A DNA stretch of 64,000 nucleotides from Paludibacteraceae bacterium (lineage in GTDB: Bacteria > Bacteroidota > Bacteroidia > Bacteroidales > Paludibacteraceae), in contig JAFTZQ010000005.1 of the NCBI GenBank assembly GCA_017464475.1, forward strand, positions 239,339-303,338. Reading direction: 5' to 3'. Within the stretch, counting starts at the first letter, position 1, and each line of letters opens with the position of its first letter. Positions 1 through 10,062 of the stretch are shown piece after piece. The notes beneath the pieces are model-generated. The model was not told the origin of the DNA and did no database searches. It saw nothing but the letters and a program-made list of their open reading frames with translations. Both the position numbers and the translations under genes were made by a program.

Positions 1-893
1 GGACGGTGGAGGCTTACCGCGATGATCTGCGGGACTTTTGCCGTTTCCTGGGTGTGCCGCAGGATCAGTACGATCCGAAGAAGGTGGACGAGAATGATGT
101 CAAGACTTGGATGCTGGATCTGCTGGAGGAGCAGAAACAGTCCCCGCGGTCGGTAAAACGCAGGCTATCGGCATTGCGCAGTTTCTATAAGTTCCTGCTT
201 CGTACCAAACTGACCGACCGCGACATCACCGCCCGCGTTGTTCCGCCTAAGGCGGACAAGCCGTTGCCGGTGTTCTTCCGCCCGGAAGAGATGGAGGCGG
301 TTGCGCGGATGAACGACGGATCCGCAGATGCGGGGGAGGCAACTTTTGAGGAGGTACGCGATTTTCTGATTATTGAGATTCTGTATCAGACCGGAATGCG
401 TCAGGCGGAGTTGTTGGGACTACAGGATGCCGATCTGGACTTGGCGCAGGGGCAGGTGCGCGTCTTCGGTAAACGGCGTAAGGAACGGGTGATTCCTATC
501 GGCGAGGCATTGAAGGGGCTGATCCGGAACTACCTGGAGGAGCGCAAAGCGATAGCCGGAGAGAGAAGCGAGGCATTTCTCGTCAAGCGAACCAAGAAGG
601 GCGAGGTGGTGCCGATGACGAAAAACACCTTATATAATATTGTGCGCGCGCGTATGGGAGAAGTGAGTACGCTGAAGAAGCACTCGCCGCATGTGCTGCG
701 TCACACGTTTGCGACCGCGATGTTGGATAACGGTGCCGATATCCGTACGATTCAGGAGCTTTTGGGTCACGCATCGCTCTCCACGACCCAAGTCTATACG
801 CATACCACCTTTGAGCAAATAAAGCGTGTCTATATGGCGACTCACCCCCGAGCAAAGGGTGCTGGAGGGTCAAAAAACAAGAAAAACGACTAA
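1..893 (+). CDS. xerC: XerC/XerD-type tyrosine recombinase, 5' end cut by window edge
   Basis: Tyrosine recombinase of the Xer family, which resolves chromosome dimers by strand exchange at dif-like sites. The frame is open to the window edge and the first visible residues (EAYRDDLRDF) already lie inside the N-terminal SAM-like core-binding domain, so the true start is upstream; the in-frame GTG at 6 is not a credible start. The catalytic domain shows the family residues in order: Arg in TGMRQAELL (about residue 131 of the visible part), HVLRH (His-x-x-Arg), LGHAS, and the nucleophilic Tyr in TTQVYTHT. It stands upstream of the tRNA-tuf block, where Bacteroidetes usually carry such a gene. 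A phage or transposon integrase is less likely in this core context. Confidence 0.85.
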   Translation, partial: TVEAYRDDLRDFCRFLGVPQDQYDPKKVDENDVKTWMLDLLEEQKQSPRSVKRRLSALRSFYKFLLRTKLTDRDITARVVPPKADKPLPVFFRPEEMEAVARMNDGSADAGEATFEEVRDFLIIEILYQTGMRQAELLGLQDADLDLAQGQVRVFGKRRKERVIPIGEALKGLIRNYLEERKAIAGERSEAFLVKRTKKGEVVPMTKNTLYNIVRARMGEVSTLKKHSPHVLRHTFATAMLDNGADIRTIQELLGHASLSTTQVYTHTTFEQIKRVYMATHPRAKGAGGSKNKKND

Positions 894-917
894 AAAATGC
901 ATTTTTTTGCAGAAATA

Positions 918-949
918 TTTGGTCAATTCAAAAAAAAGCAGTACTTTTG
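918..949 (+). promoter_or_regulatory. Promoter of the Thr-Tyr-Gly-Thr tRNA cluster
   Basis: TTTG at 918-921, 20-base spacer, TACTTTTG at 942-949: a full match to the Bacteroidetes primary-sigma consensus. Transcription would start shortly before the first tRNA at 982. Almost the same stretch of about 40 bases recurs inverted before the tRNA-Gln gene (56915-56946). Confidence 0.85.
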
Positions 950-981
950 CACGCTTTTTCGTCGGAAGTGTATTGACGAAC

Positions 982-1054
982 GCCTCTATAGCTCAGTTGG
1001 TAGAGCACTAGATTTGTAATCCAGCGGTCGTTGGTTCGAGTCCGACTAGAGGCT
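982..1054 (+). tRNA. tRNA-Thr (anticodon TGT)
   Basis: Cloverleaf of 73 nt: acceptor GCCTCTA pairs with TAGAGGC (1047-1053), D-arm GCTC/GAGC, anticodon loop TTTGTAA with TGT, T-arm GTTGG/CCGAC around TTCGAGT. The anticodon stem has one A-C mismatch. The CCA end is not encoded. First of four tRNAs in one transcript. Confidence 0.9.
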
Positions 1055-1073
1055 CAAAAGATCTTTGAAAAAT

Positions 1074-1155
1074 GGGTGTGTTCCAGAGTGGCCAAATGGG
1101 GCAGACTGTAAATCTGCTGTCTTCGACTTCGGTGGTTCGAATCCATCCGCACCCA
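1074..1155 (+). tRNA. tRNA-Tyr (anticodon GTA)
   Basis: 82-nt class II tRNA with a long variable arm. Acceptor GGGTGTG pairs with CGCACCC (1148-1154, one G-T wobble). Anticodon region GACTGTAAATC carries GTA. T-arm GGTGG/CCATC around TTCGAAT. CCA is not encoded. Confidence 0.9.
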
Positions 1156-1185
1156 CACATTGCGCGGCAGTGCTGCAAATGCGAC

Positions 1186-1258
1186 GCGAAAGTAGCTCAG
1201 TCGATAGAGCACTAGCCTTCCAAGCTGGGGGTCGCGGGTTTGAGTCCCGTCTTTCGCT
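1186..1258 (+). tRNA. tRNA-Gly (anticodon TCC)
   Basis: 73-nt cloverleaf: acceptor GCGAAAG pairs with CTTTCGC (1251-1257); anticodon TCC inside GCCTTCCAAGC; T-arm GCGGG/CCCGT around TTTGAGT. It follows tRNA-Tyr by 30 nt in the same tRNA operon. Confidence 0.9.
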
Positions 1259-1263
1259 CTTAT

Positions 1264-1335
<72 letters not shown>

Positions 1336-1376
1336 CTCACGCGTTCGACAAATAGATCGCAAGCGCGCAAAAAATA

Positions 1377-1414
1377 AAAGGTTGGTCAACGGTCTACATT
1401 GACCGGCCTTTTTT
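1377..1414 (+). terminator. Terminator between tRNA cluster and tuf
   Basis: Hairpin AAGGTTGGTCAA / TTGACCGGCCTT (two G-T wobbles) followed by a run of T. It would end or attenuate the tRNA transcript 65 bases before the tuf start. Confidence 0.7.
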
Positions 1415-1479
1415 AAGTTAAAGGAAACAAACAAAAACAAATTTTGTTTATTAACGTTAATAAAAATTAAAGAATTACT

Positions 1480-2667
1480 ATGGCAAAAGAAAAATTTGAC
1501 CGTTCGAAACCGCACGTAAACATCGGTACCATCGGTCACGTTGACCACGGAAAAACGACTCTGACCGCAGCTATTACCACCGTATTGGCAAAGAAGGGTC
1601 TTTCGGAGCAGCGTTCTTTCGATTCAATCGATAACGCTCCCGAGGAGAAAGAGCGTGGTATTACAATCAACACCGCACACGTAGAGTATCAAACAGCAAA
1701 CCGTCACTACGCACACGTAGACTGCCCGGGCCACGCTGACTATGTAAAGAACATGGTTACCGGTGCCGCTCAGATGGATGGTGCTATCATCGTAGTAGCT
1801 GCAACTGATGGTCCTATGCCTCAGACCCGCGAGCACATCCTGTTGGCTCGCCAAGTAAACGTACCGCGTCTGGTTGTATTCATGAACAAGTGCGATATGG
1901 TTGACGATCCTGAGATGCTTGACCTCGTTGAGATGGAGATGCGTGAGCTTCTCTCGTTCTATGAGTTCGACGGCGACAACACCCCGGTTATCCGCGGTTC
2001 TGCACTGGGTGCACTGAACGGTGTTCCGCAGTGGGAAGAGAAGATTATGGAGTTGATGGACGCTTGCGACAACTGGATCCAGCTGCCTGTACGCGCCGTT
2101 GACAAACCGTTCCTGATGCCGGTTGAGGATGTATTCTCGATCACCGGTCGTGGTACTGTTGCAACGGGTCGTATCGAGACCGGTGTCATCAAAGTAGGTG
2201 ACGAGGTTCAGTTGATCGGTCTGGGTGCAGAGGGTAAGAAATCTGTTGTTACCGGCGTTGAGATGTTCCGCAAACTGCTGGATCAAGGTGAGGCTGGTGA
2301 TAACGTAGGTCTGCTCCTCCGTGGTATCGACAAAGACGAGGTTAAACGTGGTATGGTATTGACTCACCCGGGTATGGTAAAACCGTACAGCGAGTTCAAG
2401 GCTTCGGTTTATATCCTGAAGAAAGAAGAGGGTGGTCGTCACACTCCGTTCCACAACCACGATCGTCCTCAGTTCTACATCCGTACAATGGACGTAACCG
2501 GTGAGATCACTCTGCCGGAAGGAACTGAGATGGTAATGCCGGGCGATAACCTGGAGATCCAAGTTAAGTTGATCTATCCGGTTGCTTGCTCTGAGGGTCT
2601 GCGTTTCGCTATCCGTGAGGGTGGTCGTACCGTAGGTTCGGGCCAGATTACCAAACTGATTGACTAA
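1480..2667 (+). CDS. tuf: Elongation factor Tu
   Basis: Cytoplasmic translation GTPase that delivers aminoacyl-tRNA to the ribosomal A site. 395 aa, full length for the family. The GTPase domain (about residues 1-200) shows the P-loop GHVDHGKTT near residue 19, the switch II region DCPGHADY near 80, and NKCD near 136 for guanine recognition; the two beta-barrel domains follow, ending in [14 protein letters not shown]. The effector-region signature EKERGITI near 53 is intact. The start is ATG in [10 protein letters not shown], as is usual. Placement between a tRNA cluster and tRNA-Trp/secE is the standard arrangement in the phylum. Confidence 0.99.
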   Translation: MAKEKFDRSKPHVNIGTIGHVDHGKTTLTAAITTVLAKKGLSEQRSFDSIDNAPEEKERGITINTAHVEYQTANRHYAHVDCPGHADYVKNMVTGAAQMDGAIIVVAATDGPMPQTREHILLARQVNVPRLVVFMNKCDMVDDPEMLDLVEMEMRELLSFYEFDGDNTPVIRGSALGALNGVPQWEEKIMELMDACDNWIQLPVRAVDKPFLMPVEDVFSITGRGTVATGRIETGVIKVGDEVQLIGLGAEGKKSVVTGVEMFRKLLDQGEAGDNVGLLLRGIDKDEVKRGMVLTHPGMVKPYSEFKASVYILKKEEGGRHTPFHNHDRPQFYIRTMDVTGEITLPEGTEMVMPGDNLEIQVKLIYPVACSEGLRFAIREGGRTVGSGQITKLID

Positions 2668-2690
2668 TAATCAATCACTATTCCTCAACC

Positions 2691-2719
2691 AAATCAACGA
2701 GCAATGCGCTCGTTGATTT
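2691..2719 (+). terminator. Perfect 12-bp hairpin after tuf
   Basis: AAATCAACGAGC (2691-2702) pairs without mismatch with GCTCGTTGATTT (2708-2719) around a 5-nt loop. No T run follows, so it may act as a processing or 3'-end stabilising element between tuf and tRNA-Trp rather than as a strong terminator. Confidence 0.6.
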
Positions 2720-2787
2720 GAGAGGAGGAAGCGCGACAATTATACGAGTTACGCAGTAACGAAGTCATTGATCGCCGCTTCCGACGA

Positions 2788-2858
2788 ACGGAAGTCCTCC
2801 AATGGTAGGAGAGCGGTCTCCAAAACCGTTAATGTGGGTTCGATTCCTGCCTTCCGTG
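2788..2858 (+). tRNA. tRNA-Trp (anticodon CCA)
   Basis: 71-nt cloverleaf: acceptor ACGGAAG pairs with CTTCCGT (2851-2857); D-arm CTCC/GGAG; anticodon loop with CCA between GCGGT and ACCGT. The T stem contains G-T wobbles. It lies between tuf and secE, as is common in Bacteroidetes. Confidence 0.88.
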
Positions 2859-2953
2859 CTGTTACATGACATAGCTTCCGATTCGACTTTAACCAAGGGT
2901 TAGAGCCGGATTGTTGGCGCAGATATAATATAAGATAAAAAATAACTACTGAT

Positions 2954-3142
2954 ATGAAAGTTGTAGAGTACATCCAAGAATCGTACAACGAACTGGTTCA
3001 CAAGACGAGTTGGCCGACCCGCAAAGAGTTGGCGCAAAGCTCAGTGATAGTATTGATTGCTTCCATAATACTAGCGCTGATAGTATGGCTTATGGACTGG
3101 TGCTTTGAGTCGATCATGACTTTTGTTTACGGTCTGTTCTAA
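2954..3142 (+). CDS. secE: Preprotein translocase subunit SecE
   Basis: 62-aa inner-membrane protein, the small clamp subunit of the SecYEG channel. An amphipathic N-terminal segment with the family motif SWPTRKEL (residues about 19-26) is followed by one hydrophobic helix (about 31-58, VIVLIASIILALIVWLM). The size is typical for the short single-helix SecE of this phylum. It lies directly before nusG, the nearly universal secE-nusG order. Confidence 0.95.
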   Translation: MKVVEYIQESYNELVHKTSWPTRKELAQSSVIVLIASIILALIVWLMDWCFESIMTFVYGLF

Positions 3143-3187
3143 GATTTGAGAATTTGAAGATTTGAGAATTTGAAAATTTGAAAATTA
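3143..3187 (+). repeat. Word-repeat cluster, secE-nusG spacer
   Basis: Degenerate tandem words built on ATTTGA (GATTTGAGAATTTGA, then variants) fill the whole spacer from the secE stop to the nusG start. One of many such spacer clusters in this window. Confidence 0.8.
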
Positions 3188-3189
3188 GT

Positions 3190-3741
3190 ATGGCTGAAAA
3201 CAAGAAACAATGGTATGTGATGCGTGTTATCTCCGGTAAGGAGGGCAAGGTAGAGGAGTATATCAATTCTGCTTTGATTACCAGTTCTCTTTTCCAGGAG
3301 TACGTATCGCAAGTTCTGATTCCCAAGGAGAAAGTGGTGACGCTGAAGAACGGCAGGCGCACGGAGAAAGATCGCAATCTGCTTCCGGGCTATGTGCTGG
3401 TAGAGTGTTACCTATGCGACGAGAGCTTCCCTCTGTTGCGTAATATTCCCCATGTGATGGGATTCCTGAGCGGCGGTAAGACGTCTGCCAAGCCGGAACC
3501 GGTTTCGCAAGAGGAGGTCAACAAACTGGTTGGTATCGCTTCCGAATCGGAGAGCCGTGCAGCGAGCGAGATTTCGTTCCTCGTAGGCGAGAGCGTCAAG
3601 GTCGTAGATGGTCCGTTCAACGGATTCAAGGGCACTATCCAAGAGGTGAGTCAGGACAAACACAAGCTGAAAGTGGTCGTCACGATCTTCGATCGCCAGA
3701 CTCCTCTGGAGCTCGGTTTCAATCAAGTAGAAAAAGAGTAG
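3190..3741 (+). CDS. nusG: Transcription termination/antitermination factor NusG
   Basis: 183-aa NusG, which binds RNA polymerase, promotes processivity and couples transcription to translation. The NGN domain begins QWYVMRVISGKEGKVEEYI; the C-terminal KOW domain shows VGESVKVVDGPFNGFKGTIQEV (about residues 125-147). I chose the ATG at 3190 (MAENKKQWYV); an in-frame TTG at 3178 is also open but lies inside the repeated spacer and adds no conserved residues. It lies between secE and rplK as expected. Confidence 0.96.
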   Translation: MAENKKQWYVMRVISGKEGKVEEYINSALITSSLFQEYVSQVLIPKEKVVTLKNGRRTEKDRNLLPGYVLVECYLCDESFPLLRNIPHVMGFLSGGKTSAKPEPVSQEEVNKLVGIASESESRAASEISFLVGESVKVVDGPFNGFKGTIQEVSQDKHKLKVVVTIFDRQTPLELGFNQVEKE

Positions 3742-3848
3742 GAGACTTCGTTACAGGTCGTTAGTTACTACTCGGTAGTTTCAATTTATTAACCGGCCGA
3801 GGACGCCAAGTCCGCTATCAGGCCAAAAACTATTAACAACGTAAAACT

Positions 3849-4271
3849 ATGGCTAAAGAAATTGCTGGTTTTATCAAACTCCAAATCAAGGGTGGCGCAG
3901 CCAACCCTGCACCTCCGGTAGGCCCGGCTCTGGGTTCGAAGGGTGTGAACATCATGGAGTTCTGCAAACAGTTCAATGCCAGAACGCAAGACAAAGCAGG
4001 CAAAGTACTGCCTGTAATCATTACCGTTTATGCTGACAAGTCGTTCGACTTCGTCGTTAAGACTCCTCCTGTAGCAATCCAGTTGCTGGAGGCAGCCAAG
4101 GTGAAGAGCGGAAGCGACCAGCCGAACCGTACCAAGGTAGCAACGATCACTGAGGAGCAAGCTCGTCAGATCGCACAGGACAAGATGGTGGATCTCAACT
4201 GCTTCACCTTGGAGTCCGCTCTCCGTATGGTAAAGGGTACCGCACGCAGCATGGGTATCGTAGTAAAGTAA
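3849..4271 (+). CDS. rplK: 50S ribosomal protein L11
   Basis: 140-aa protein of the GTPase-associated centre of the large subunit, binding 23S rRNA helices 43/44. It begins [29 protein letters not shown], the conserved proline-rich N-terminal domain, and includes [11 protein letters not shown] and the C-terminal rRNA-binding domain ending ARSMGIVVK. Length and start are standard. First gene of the rplKAJL run. Confidence 0.98.
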   Translation: MAKEIAGFIKLQIKGGAANPAPPVGPALGSKGVNIMEFCKQFNARTQDKAGKVLPVIITVYADKSFDFVVKTPPVAIQLLEAAKVKSGSDQPNRTKVATITEEQARQIAQDKMVDLNCFTLESALRMVKGTARSMGIVVK

Positions 4272-4296
4272 TTCACTTCAATCAACATCAACAATT

Positions 4297-4986
4297 ATGG
4301 CAAAACTGACAAAAAAACAGAAGCTTGCTGCTGAGAAGATTGAAGCAGGTAAGCTCTACACGATCGAAGAGGCAGCGGCTCTCGTAAAAGAGATCACTAC
4401 CACTAAATTCGATGCAAGCGTAGATATCGACGTACGTCTGGGTGTTGACCCGCGTAAAGCCAACCAGATGGTTCGCGGCGTCGTAGCGCTCCCTAACGGA
4501 ACGGGTAAAGTAGTCCGCGTTCTCGCACTCTGTACTCCGGATCAGGAGGCAGCTGCCAAAGAGGCAGGTGCTGACTATGTAGGTCTGGATGAGTATATTG
4601 AAAAGATCAAAGGTGGATGGACTGACATTGACGTCATCATCACCCAACCTCAGATCATGGGTAAGATCGGTGCACTCGGTCGCGTATTAGGTCCTCGTGG
4701 CTTGATGCCGAACCCCAAGAGCGGTACCGTTACCATGGACGTAGCGAAAGCTGTAAAAGAGGTAAAAGGTGGTAAGATTGACTTCAAGGTTGATAAGTTC
4801 GGTATTGTACACACCTCTATCGGTAAAGTAAGCTTCAGCGCTGAGAAGATCGCTGAGAACGCTCTCGCGTTCATCGAAACGATCAAGCACCTGAAACCGG
4901 CGGTATCGAAAGGTGAGTACATCAAGAGCGTTTATCTTTCCAGCACTATGAGTCAGGGTATTAAGATCGATACCAAATCGCTTTAA
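4297..4986 (+). CDS. rplA: 50S ribosomal protein L1
   Basis: 229-aa L1, the mobile-stalk protein that helps release E-site tRNA and in many bacteria represses its own operon by binding the mRNA. The conserved [15 protein letters not shown] block is present (about residues 132-146), with [17 protein letters not shown] after it. It starts 25 nt after rplK. Length matches the family (about 230 aa). Confidence 0.98.
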   Translation: MAKLTKKQKLAAEKIEAGKLYTIEEAAALVKEITTTKFDASVDIDVRLGVDPRKANQMVRGVVALPNGTGKVVRVLALCTPDQEAAAKEAGADYVGLDEYIEKIKGGWTDIDVIITQPQIMGKIGALGRVLGPRGLMPNPKSGTVTMDVAKAVKEVKGGKIDFKVDKFGIVHTSIGKVSFSAEKIAENALAFIETIKHLKPAVSKGEYIKSVYLSSTMSQGIKIDTKSL

Positions 4987-5008
4987 TCTCTAAAAACAAC
5001 AGACAAGT

Positions 5009-5539
5009 ATGAAAAAGGAAGATAAAAATCTCGTCATTGAAGCGCTGGGTGCCCAACTGGCTGAGTACGCACATTTCTACCTCGTAGATATCGAGGGTTT
5101 GGATGCGGCGAAGACCAGCGAGTTGCGTCGCGCATGCTTCAAGCAGGAAATTAAGCTCTTGGTAGCTAAGAACACGCTGCTGCATAAGGCTCTTGAGAAA
5201 AAGGGTATTGATGCAGAGATCTTCTCGGCTCTCAAGGGTAACACCGCGCTGATGCTGAGCAACACCGGTAATGCACCTGCCAAACTCATCAAAGAGTTTA
5301 CCAAGGGCGATAAGACGGGTGAGGCTAAGCCGCAGCTCAAAGCAGCTTATGTAGAAGAGACTGTCTATGTAGGCAAGCAAAATCTCGAGTTCCTCTGCGC
5401 TATCAAGTCCAAGAACGAGCTCATCGCCGAGTTGGTTGCATTGCTGCAATCGCCTGCGAAGAACGTTATCTCGGCTCTGCAGAGCGGACAAAACACCATC
5501 CATGGTGTACTGCAAACTCTCGGCGAGCGTGCCGAGTAA
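5009..5539 (+). CDS. rplJ: 50S ribosomal protein L10
   Basis: 176-aa stalk-base protein that anchors the L7/L12 dimers. The N-terminal rRNA-binding domain begins MKKEDKNLVIEALGAQLAEY, followed by the family pattern LRRACFKQEIKLLVAKNTL (about residues 37-56). The C-terminal helix that carries L7/L12 ends IHGVLQTLGERAE. It is 22 nt after rplA. No extended L10 leader is visible in so short a gap. Confidence 0.97.
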   Translation: MKKEDKNLVIEALGAQLAEYAHFYLVDIEGLDAAKTSELRRACFKQEIKLLVAKNTLLHKALEKKGIDAEIFSALKGNTALMLSNTGNAPAKLIKEFTKGDKTGEAKPQLKAAYVEETVYVGKQNLEFLCAIKSKNELIAELVALLQSPAKNVISALQSGQNTIHGVLQTLGERAE

Positions 5540-5582
5540 TCGAAATATCGATATATCAAAATACAGATATTCCGAAAAAACA
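5540..5582 (+). repeat. Word-repeat cluster, rplJ-rplL spacer
   Basis: Short repeated words around ATATC and CGATAT (for example CGAAATATCGATAT) directly after the rplJ stop; the same vocabulary recurs at 54485-54523. Confidence 0.55.
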
Positions 5583-5620
5583 AATTAACTGAATAAAAAA
5601 CTTTTTAAATTTATAAGACA

Positions 5621-6001
5621 ATGGCAGATCTTAAAGTTATTGCTGAAACATTAGTTAACCTTACTGTTAAGGAAGTAAATGAACTCGCTACTATCCTCAA
5701 AGAGGAGTACGGAATTGAGCCGGCTGCTGCAGCTGTAGCAGTTGCTGCTCCTGCTGCTGGCGGCGCTGCTGCTGAGGCTGCAGAGGAGAAGACCTCTTTC
5801 GACGTAGTTCTGAAGAGCGCAGGTGCTAACAAACTCCAGGTTGTAAAAGCCGTTAAAGAGCAAACCGGTCTGGGCCTGAAAGAGGCTAAAGACATCGTTG
5901 ACGCTGCTCCTTCTACCGTAAAGGAAGGTGTTGACAAAGCTACTGCAGAGGCTTTGAAGAAAGCTCTCGAGGAAGTAGGCGCAGAGGTAGAGCTGAAGTA
6001 A
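5621..6001 (+). CDS. rplL: 50S ribosomal protein L7/L12
   Basis: 126-aa multimeric stalk protein that recruits translation factors. An N-terminal dimerisation domain is joined by an Ala-rich hinge (about residues 35-55) to the C-terminal domain [38 protein letters not shown], the factor-binding face. Typical length. An attenuator-like hairpin follows before rpoB. Confidence 0.98.
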   Translation: MADLKVIAETLVNLTVKEVNELATILKEEYGIEPAAAAVAVAAPAAGGAAAEAAEEKTSFDVVLKSAGANKLQVVKAVKEQTGLGLKEAKDIVDAAPSTVKEGVDKATAEALKKALEEVGAEVELK

Positions 6002-6037
6002 TACCCCTACTGACCAACCACTCTGATCGGGTGGAAT

Positions 6038-6076
6038 AGGTTTAGATCCGCATGCAAATGTGGGTCTAAACCTTTT
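6038..6076 (+). terminator. Attenuator/terminator between rplL and rpoB
   Basis: Hairpin AGGTTTAGATCC / GGGTCTAAACCT (one wobble) followed by TTTT. It sits where many bacteria keep a partial terminator that lowers rpoBC expression relative to the ribosomal proteins. The rest of the 233-base gap is AT-rich, and I see no further gene in it. Confidence 0.75.
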
Positions 6077-6234
6077 CTGCTCAATAGGACAGAATGATTA
6101 AATAACTGAAAAATTTGGTAATTATTACATGGTGAAGATTAAAATAATATAAAACACATCACCAACGATTTAGATTTAAATTATTCATTACCAACAGTTT
6201 AGTTCTGTTAAACAATTATCAACCATCTAAAATA

Positions 6235-9200
6235 ATGGCTACAACAAAAAAACAGCAGAGAGTCAACTTTAGCCGCATGCAACAGCAGATGCCCTATCCT
6301 GACTTTCTGGACATTCAGCTGAAGTCCTTCCAGGAATTTCTGCAGATGGATTCTACTCCGGAGCAGCGTCGTAAAGAGGGACTCTTTAAGGTATTCTCGG
6401 AGAACTTCCCGATTCAGGATACCCGTAACAGCTTCACGTTGGCATTTTTGGACTATTCGGTGGACCGTCCCCGCTACTCGATTGAGGAGTGCATCAAGCG
6501 CGGTCTGACCTATAGTGTGCCTTTGAAAGCCAAACTGCGTTTGAGCTGTGACGATCCGGATCATGAGGATTTCGACACCGTCGTTTCCGACGTGTACCTG
6601 GGTACAATTCCTTACATGACGCCGAAAGGCACCTTTGTCATCAATGGTGCAGAGCGTGTGATCGTCAGTCAGTTGCACCGTTCGCCGGGTGTATTCTTCG
6701 GCACGTCGATGCACTCGAACGGCACCAAACTCTATTCGGCGCGTATCATTCCGTTCCGCGGCTCGTGGATTGAGTTCGCTACGGACATCAACAAGGTCAT
6801 GTATGCGTACATAGACCGTAAGAAGAAATTGCCGGTAACGACCTTGCTTCGTGCCATCGGTTTTGAGTCCGACAAGGACATCCTCAACTGCTTCGATTTG
6901 GCAGAGGAGGTAAAAGTGAACCGCGAGGCACTGGAGGCTTGTATGGGTCGTAAGTTAGCCGGCTATGTAATGAAACCGACGATCGAGGATTTCGTGGATG
7001 AGGATACCGGCGAGGTATCGTCCATCGAGCGAAACCAGATTGTGGTAGAGCGTGAGGAAGAGCTGACGCCGGAGATCATTGATATCATCCTGGAGTCCGG
7101 TTCCAAATCCGTCCTGCTGCACAAGGATCAGGAGCGCGAGAACGACTTCTCTATCATCTTCAACACCTTGCAGAAGGATCCGGCTAAGACGGAGAAAGAG
7201 GCAGTCCTCTATATCTACCGTCAGTTGCGTAATGCAGAGCCGGCGGACGACGCAACGGCACGAGAGATGATCCAGAACCTCTTCTTCTCCCAGAAGCGTT
7301 ATGACCTGGGTGAAGTAGGCCGTTATCGTATCAACCGCAAGCTCAACATGTCGATCCCGGAGGATACCCGTGTGCTGACCAAGGAAGATATGATCGAGAT
7401 TATCAAATACCTCGTCAAACTGATCAACAGCAATGCCGAGGTGGATGATATCGACCACTTGTCCAACCGTCGTGTCCGTACGGTAGGCGAGCAGCTCTAC
7501 AACCAGTTCGGTATCGGTCTGGCCCGTATGGCGCGCACCGTCCGTGAGCGTATGAACGTACGCGACAACGAGGTCTTCACTCCGACGGATCTGATCAATG
7601 CGAAATCGATCTCTTCGATCATCAACTCGTATTTCGGCACCAACGCGCTGAGCCAGTTCATGGACCAGCAGAACCCGTTGGCTGAAATCACCAACAAGCG
7701 TCGTATGTCGGCTCTTGGTCCCGGTGGTTTGAGTCGTGACCGTGCCGGATTCGAGGTGCGAGACGTACACTACACCCACTACGGTCGTCTCTGTCCTATC
7801 GAGACGCCGGAAGGACCGAACATCGGTCTGATCTCTTCGATGTGTATCTATGCCAAGATCAACGACCTCGGTTTCATCGAGACCCCTTACCGTCAGGTAC
7901 ATGACAGCGTAGTTGATCTGGATAACGAGCATGTCGTTTATCTCTCCGCAGAGGATGAGGAGAAGCAGGTGGTAGCACAGGGTAACGCTCCGTTGACACC
8001 GGATGGCCATTTCATCCGCAATAAGGTTAAGACCCGTCTGGGTGCTGATTTCCCTGTTGTGGGACCGGATCAGGTGAACCTGATGGACGTCGCTCCTTGT
8101 CAGATCGCTTCTGTCGCTGCAGCCCTCATTCCGTTCCTGGAGCACGACGATGCCCACCGTGCGTTGATGGGATCGAACATGATGCGCCAGGCAGTACCTC
8201 TGATCACCTCCGAGGCTCCTATTGTAGGAACCGGTATTGAGGAGCAGTTGGTTACCGATAGCCGCACCCAAATTGTTGCTGAGGGCGAAGGAACCGTAAC
8301 GTATGTGGATGCAGATGTCATCCGCGTGCTCTACGATCGCTCCGAGGAGGACGAACTGATCAGCTTCGAGCCTGCTGAGAAAGAGTATAAGATGCCTAAG
8401 TTCGAGAAAACGAACCAGAATACAACCATCGACCTTCATCCGCTTGTCCGCAAAGGAGACAAGGTAACGAAGGGTCAGATCCTGACCGAGGGTTATGCAA
8501 CCCAGGCAGGTGAGTTGGCGCTGGGTAAGAACCTGAAGGTGGCTTATATTCCTTGGAAGGGTTATAACTACGAGGATGCCATCGTGCTCTCCGAGCGCAT
8601 TGTGCGCGAGGATATGTACACTTCTGTTCACGTAGTAGAGCAGTTGCTTGAGGTACGTGACACGAAGCGCGGTATGGAGGAGTTCACAGCCGACATCCCG
8701 AACGTATCCGAGGATGCTACCAAAGACCTCGACGAAAACGGTATTATTCGTATCGGTGCTTACATCCAGCCGGGTGATATCCTGATCGGTAAGATCACTC
8801 CGAAGGGAGAGACGGATCCGTCTCCGGAGGAGAAGCTGCTGAAGGCTATCTTCGGTGACAAAGCCGGCGATGTGAAGGATGCTTCTCTCAAAGCCAGCCC
8901 GTCCTTGGATGGTGTTATCATCGACAAGAAACTCTACGCGCGTGCCAATAAGGATCGCAAGCAGAAGATGGAGGATAAAGAGACGATGCAGAAGATGGAC
9001 AATGAGTTCAAGGTTAAAGCCGATGCTCTCCGCGCCAAACTGATCGACAAACTCTATGCGCTGCTGAACGGCAAGGCTGCTGTTTCGGTAAAGGATATTC
9101 TGGGTACCGAGTTGATCTCCAAAGGTCAGCATTTCTCGAAGGAGCGTCTCAACGAGATCGACTTCTTCTCCGTGCTCCTGGAGGGTTGGACTACCGACGA

Positions 9201-10047
9201 GCACAAGAACGAGTTGGCAGCTCAATGTATCCTGAATTACATCGCTAAATACAAAGAGATGGATGCATCGCTCAAACGCGAGAAATTCAACCTCACTATC
9301 GGCGACGAACTGCCGAACGGTATTATCCAGATGGCGAAAGTTTATATCGCCAAGCGTCGTAAGATCCGCGTGGGTGACAAGATGGCAGGTCGTCACGGTA
9401 ACAAGGGTATCGTTTCCAAGATCGTCCGTGTAGAGGACATGCCGTTCCTCGCGGATGGTACGCCGGTTGATATTGTGCTGAACCCGATGGGTGTGCCTTC
9501 CCGTATGAACATCGGTCAGATCTTCGAGGCAGTGCTCGGTTGGGCAGGTCAGGAACTGGGCGTTAAATTCTCTACGCCTATCTTCGACGGATGTACGATG
9601 GAGCAACTGGACGAGTGGACCGACAAGGCAGGTCTGCCGCGTGGCGGTAAGACCCAGCTCTATGACGGCGAGACGGGTGAACCGTTCGACCAGATGGCTA
9701 CGGTCGGTGTGACTTACTTCATGAAACTGGGGCACATGGTGGACGATAAGATGCACGCCCGTTCGATCGGTCCGTACAGCTTGATTACCCAGCAGCCGCT
9801 CGGCGGTAAAGCGCAGTTCGGTGGACAGCGTTTCGGTGAGATGGAGGTCTGGGCACTGGAGGCTCACGGAGCCGCACACGTGCTGCAAGAGATCCTGACC
9901 ATCAAGTCCGATGACGTCACCGGTCGTGCCCGTACATACGAAGCAATCGTCAAGGGTGAGCCGTTCCCGACACCGGGACTGCCCGAGTCGCTTAACGTGC
10001 TCCTGCACGAATTGCAAGGTCTGGCACTCAGTATCAATATGGAATAA
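6235..10047 (+). CDS. rpoB: RNA polymerase beta subunit
   Basis: 1270-aa catalytic-core subunit, forming one pincer of RNA polymerase and most of the rifampicin pocket. Recognisable blocks: an N-terminal lobe; the rifampicin-region [33 protein letters not shown] (about residues 467-499); [11 protein letters not shown]; the DEDGD-surrounding region; and [12 protein letters not shown] near the active site (about 1048). It ends with the clamp-contacting segment [18 protein letters not shown]. The rifampicin region shows the ordinary sensitive-type residues (D-Q-Q-N, H-K replaced by N-K as is common in Bacteroidetes). rpoC follows after 15 nt. Confidence 0.99.
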   Translation: MATTKKQQRVNFSRMQQQMPYPDFLDIQLKSFQEFLQMDSTPEQRRKEGLFKVFSENFPIQDTRNSFTLAFLDYSVDRPRYSIEECIKRGLTYSVPLKAKLRLSCDDPDHEDFDTVVSDVYLGTIPYMTPKGTFVINGAERVIVSQLHRSPGVFFGTSMHSNGTKLYSARIIPFRGSWIEFATDINKVMYAYIDRKKKLPVTTLLRAIGFESDKDILNCFDLAEEVKVNREALEACMGRKLAGYVMKPTIEDFVDEDTGEVSSIERNQIVVEREEELTPEIIDIILESGSKSVLLHKDQERENDFSIIFNTLQKDPAKTEKEAVLYIYRQLRNAEPADDATAREMIQNLFFSQKRYDLGEVGRYRINRKLNMSIPEDTRVLTKEDMIEIIKYLVKLINSNAEVDDIDHLSNRRVRTVGEQLYNQFGIGLARMARTVRERMNVRDNEVFTPTDLINAKSISSIINSYFGTNALSQFMDQQNPLAEITNKRRMSALGPGGLSRDRAGFEVRDVHYTHYGRLCPIETPEGPNIGLISSMCIYAKINDLGFIETPYRQVHDSVVDLDNEHVVYLSAEDEEKQVVAQGNAPLTPDGHFIRNKVKTRLGADFPVVGPDQVNLMDVAPCQIASVAAALIPFLEHDDAHRALMGSNMMRQAVPLITSEAPIVGTGIEEQLVTDSRTQIVAEGEGTVTYVDADVIRVLYDRSEEDELISFEPAEKEYKMPKFEKTNQNTTIDLHPLVRKGDKVTKGQILTEGYATQAGELALGKNLKVAYIPWKGYNYEDAIVLSERIVREDMYTSVHVVEQLLEVRDTKRGMEEFTADIPNVSEDATKDLDENGIIRIGAYIQPGDILIGKITPKGETDPSPEEKLLKAIFGDKAGDVKDASLKASPSLDGVIIDKKLYARANKDRKQKMEDKETMQKMDNEFKVKADALRAKLIDKLYALLNGKAAVSVKDILGTELISKGQHFSKERLNEIDFFSVLLEGWTTDEHKNELAAQCILNYIAKYKEMDASLKREKFNLTIGDELPNGIIQMAKVYIAKRRKIRVGDKMAGRHGNKGIVSKIVRVEDMPFLADGTPVDIVLNPMGVPSRMNIGQIFEAVLGWAGQELGVKFSTPIFDGCTMEQLDEWTDKAGLPRGGKTQLYDGETGEPFDQMATVGVTYFMKLGHMVDDKMHARSIGPYSLITQQPLGGKAQFGGQRFGEMEVWALEAHGAAHVLQEILTIKSDDVTGRARTYEAIVKGEPFPTPGLPESLNVLLHELQGLALSINME

Positions 10048-10062
10048 AATTGGAGGGCAATT

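Noticed and set aside
826-1011. 61-codon frame from the recombinase end into the tRNA-Thr
   Set aside because: Runs through a promoter and into a tRNA; not coding.
1624-2562. Open frame antisense to tuf
   Set aside because: Shadow of the biased codons of EF-Tu; no motif, no ribosome site.
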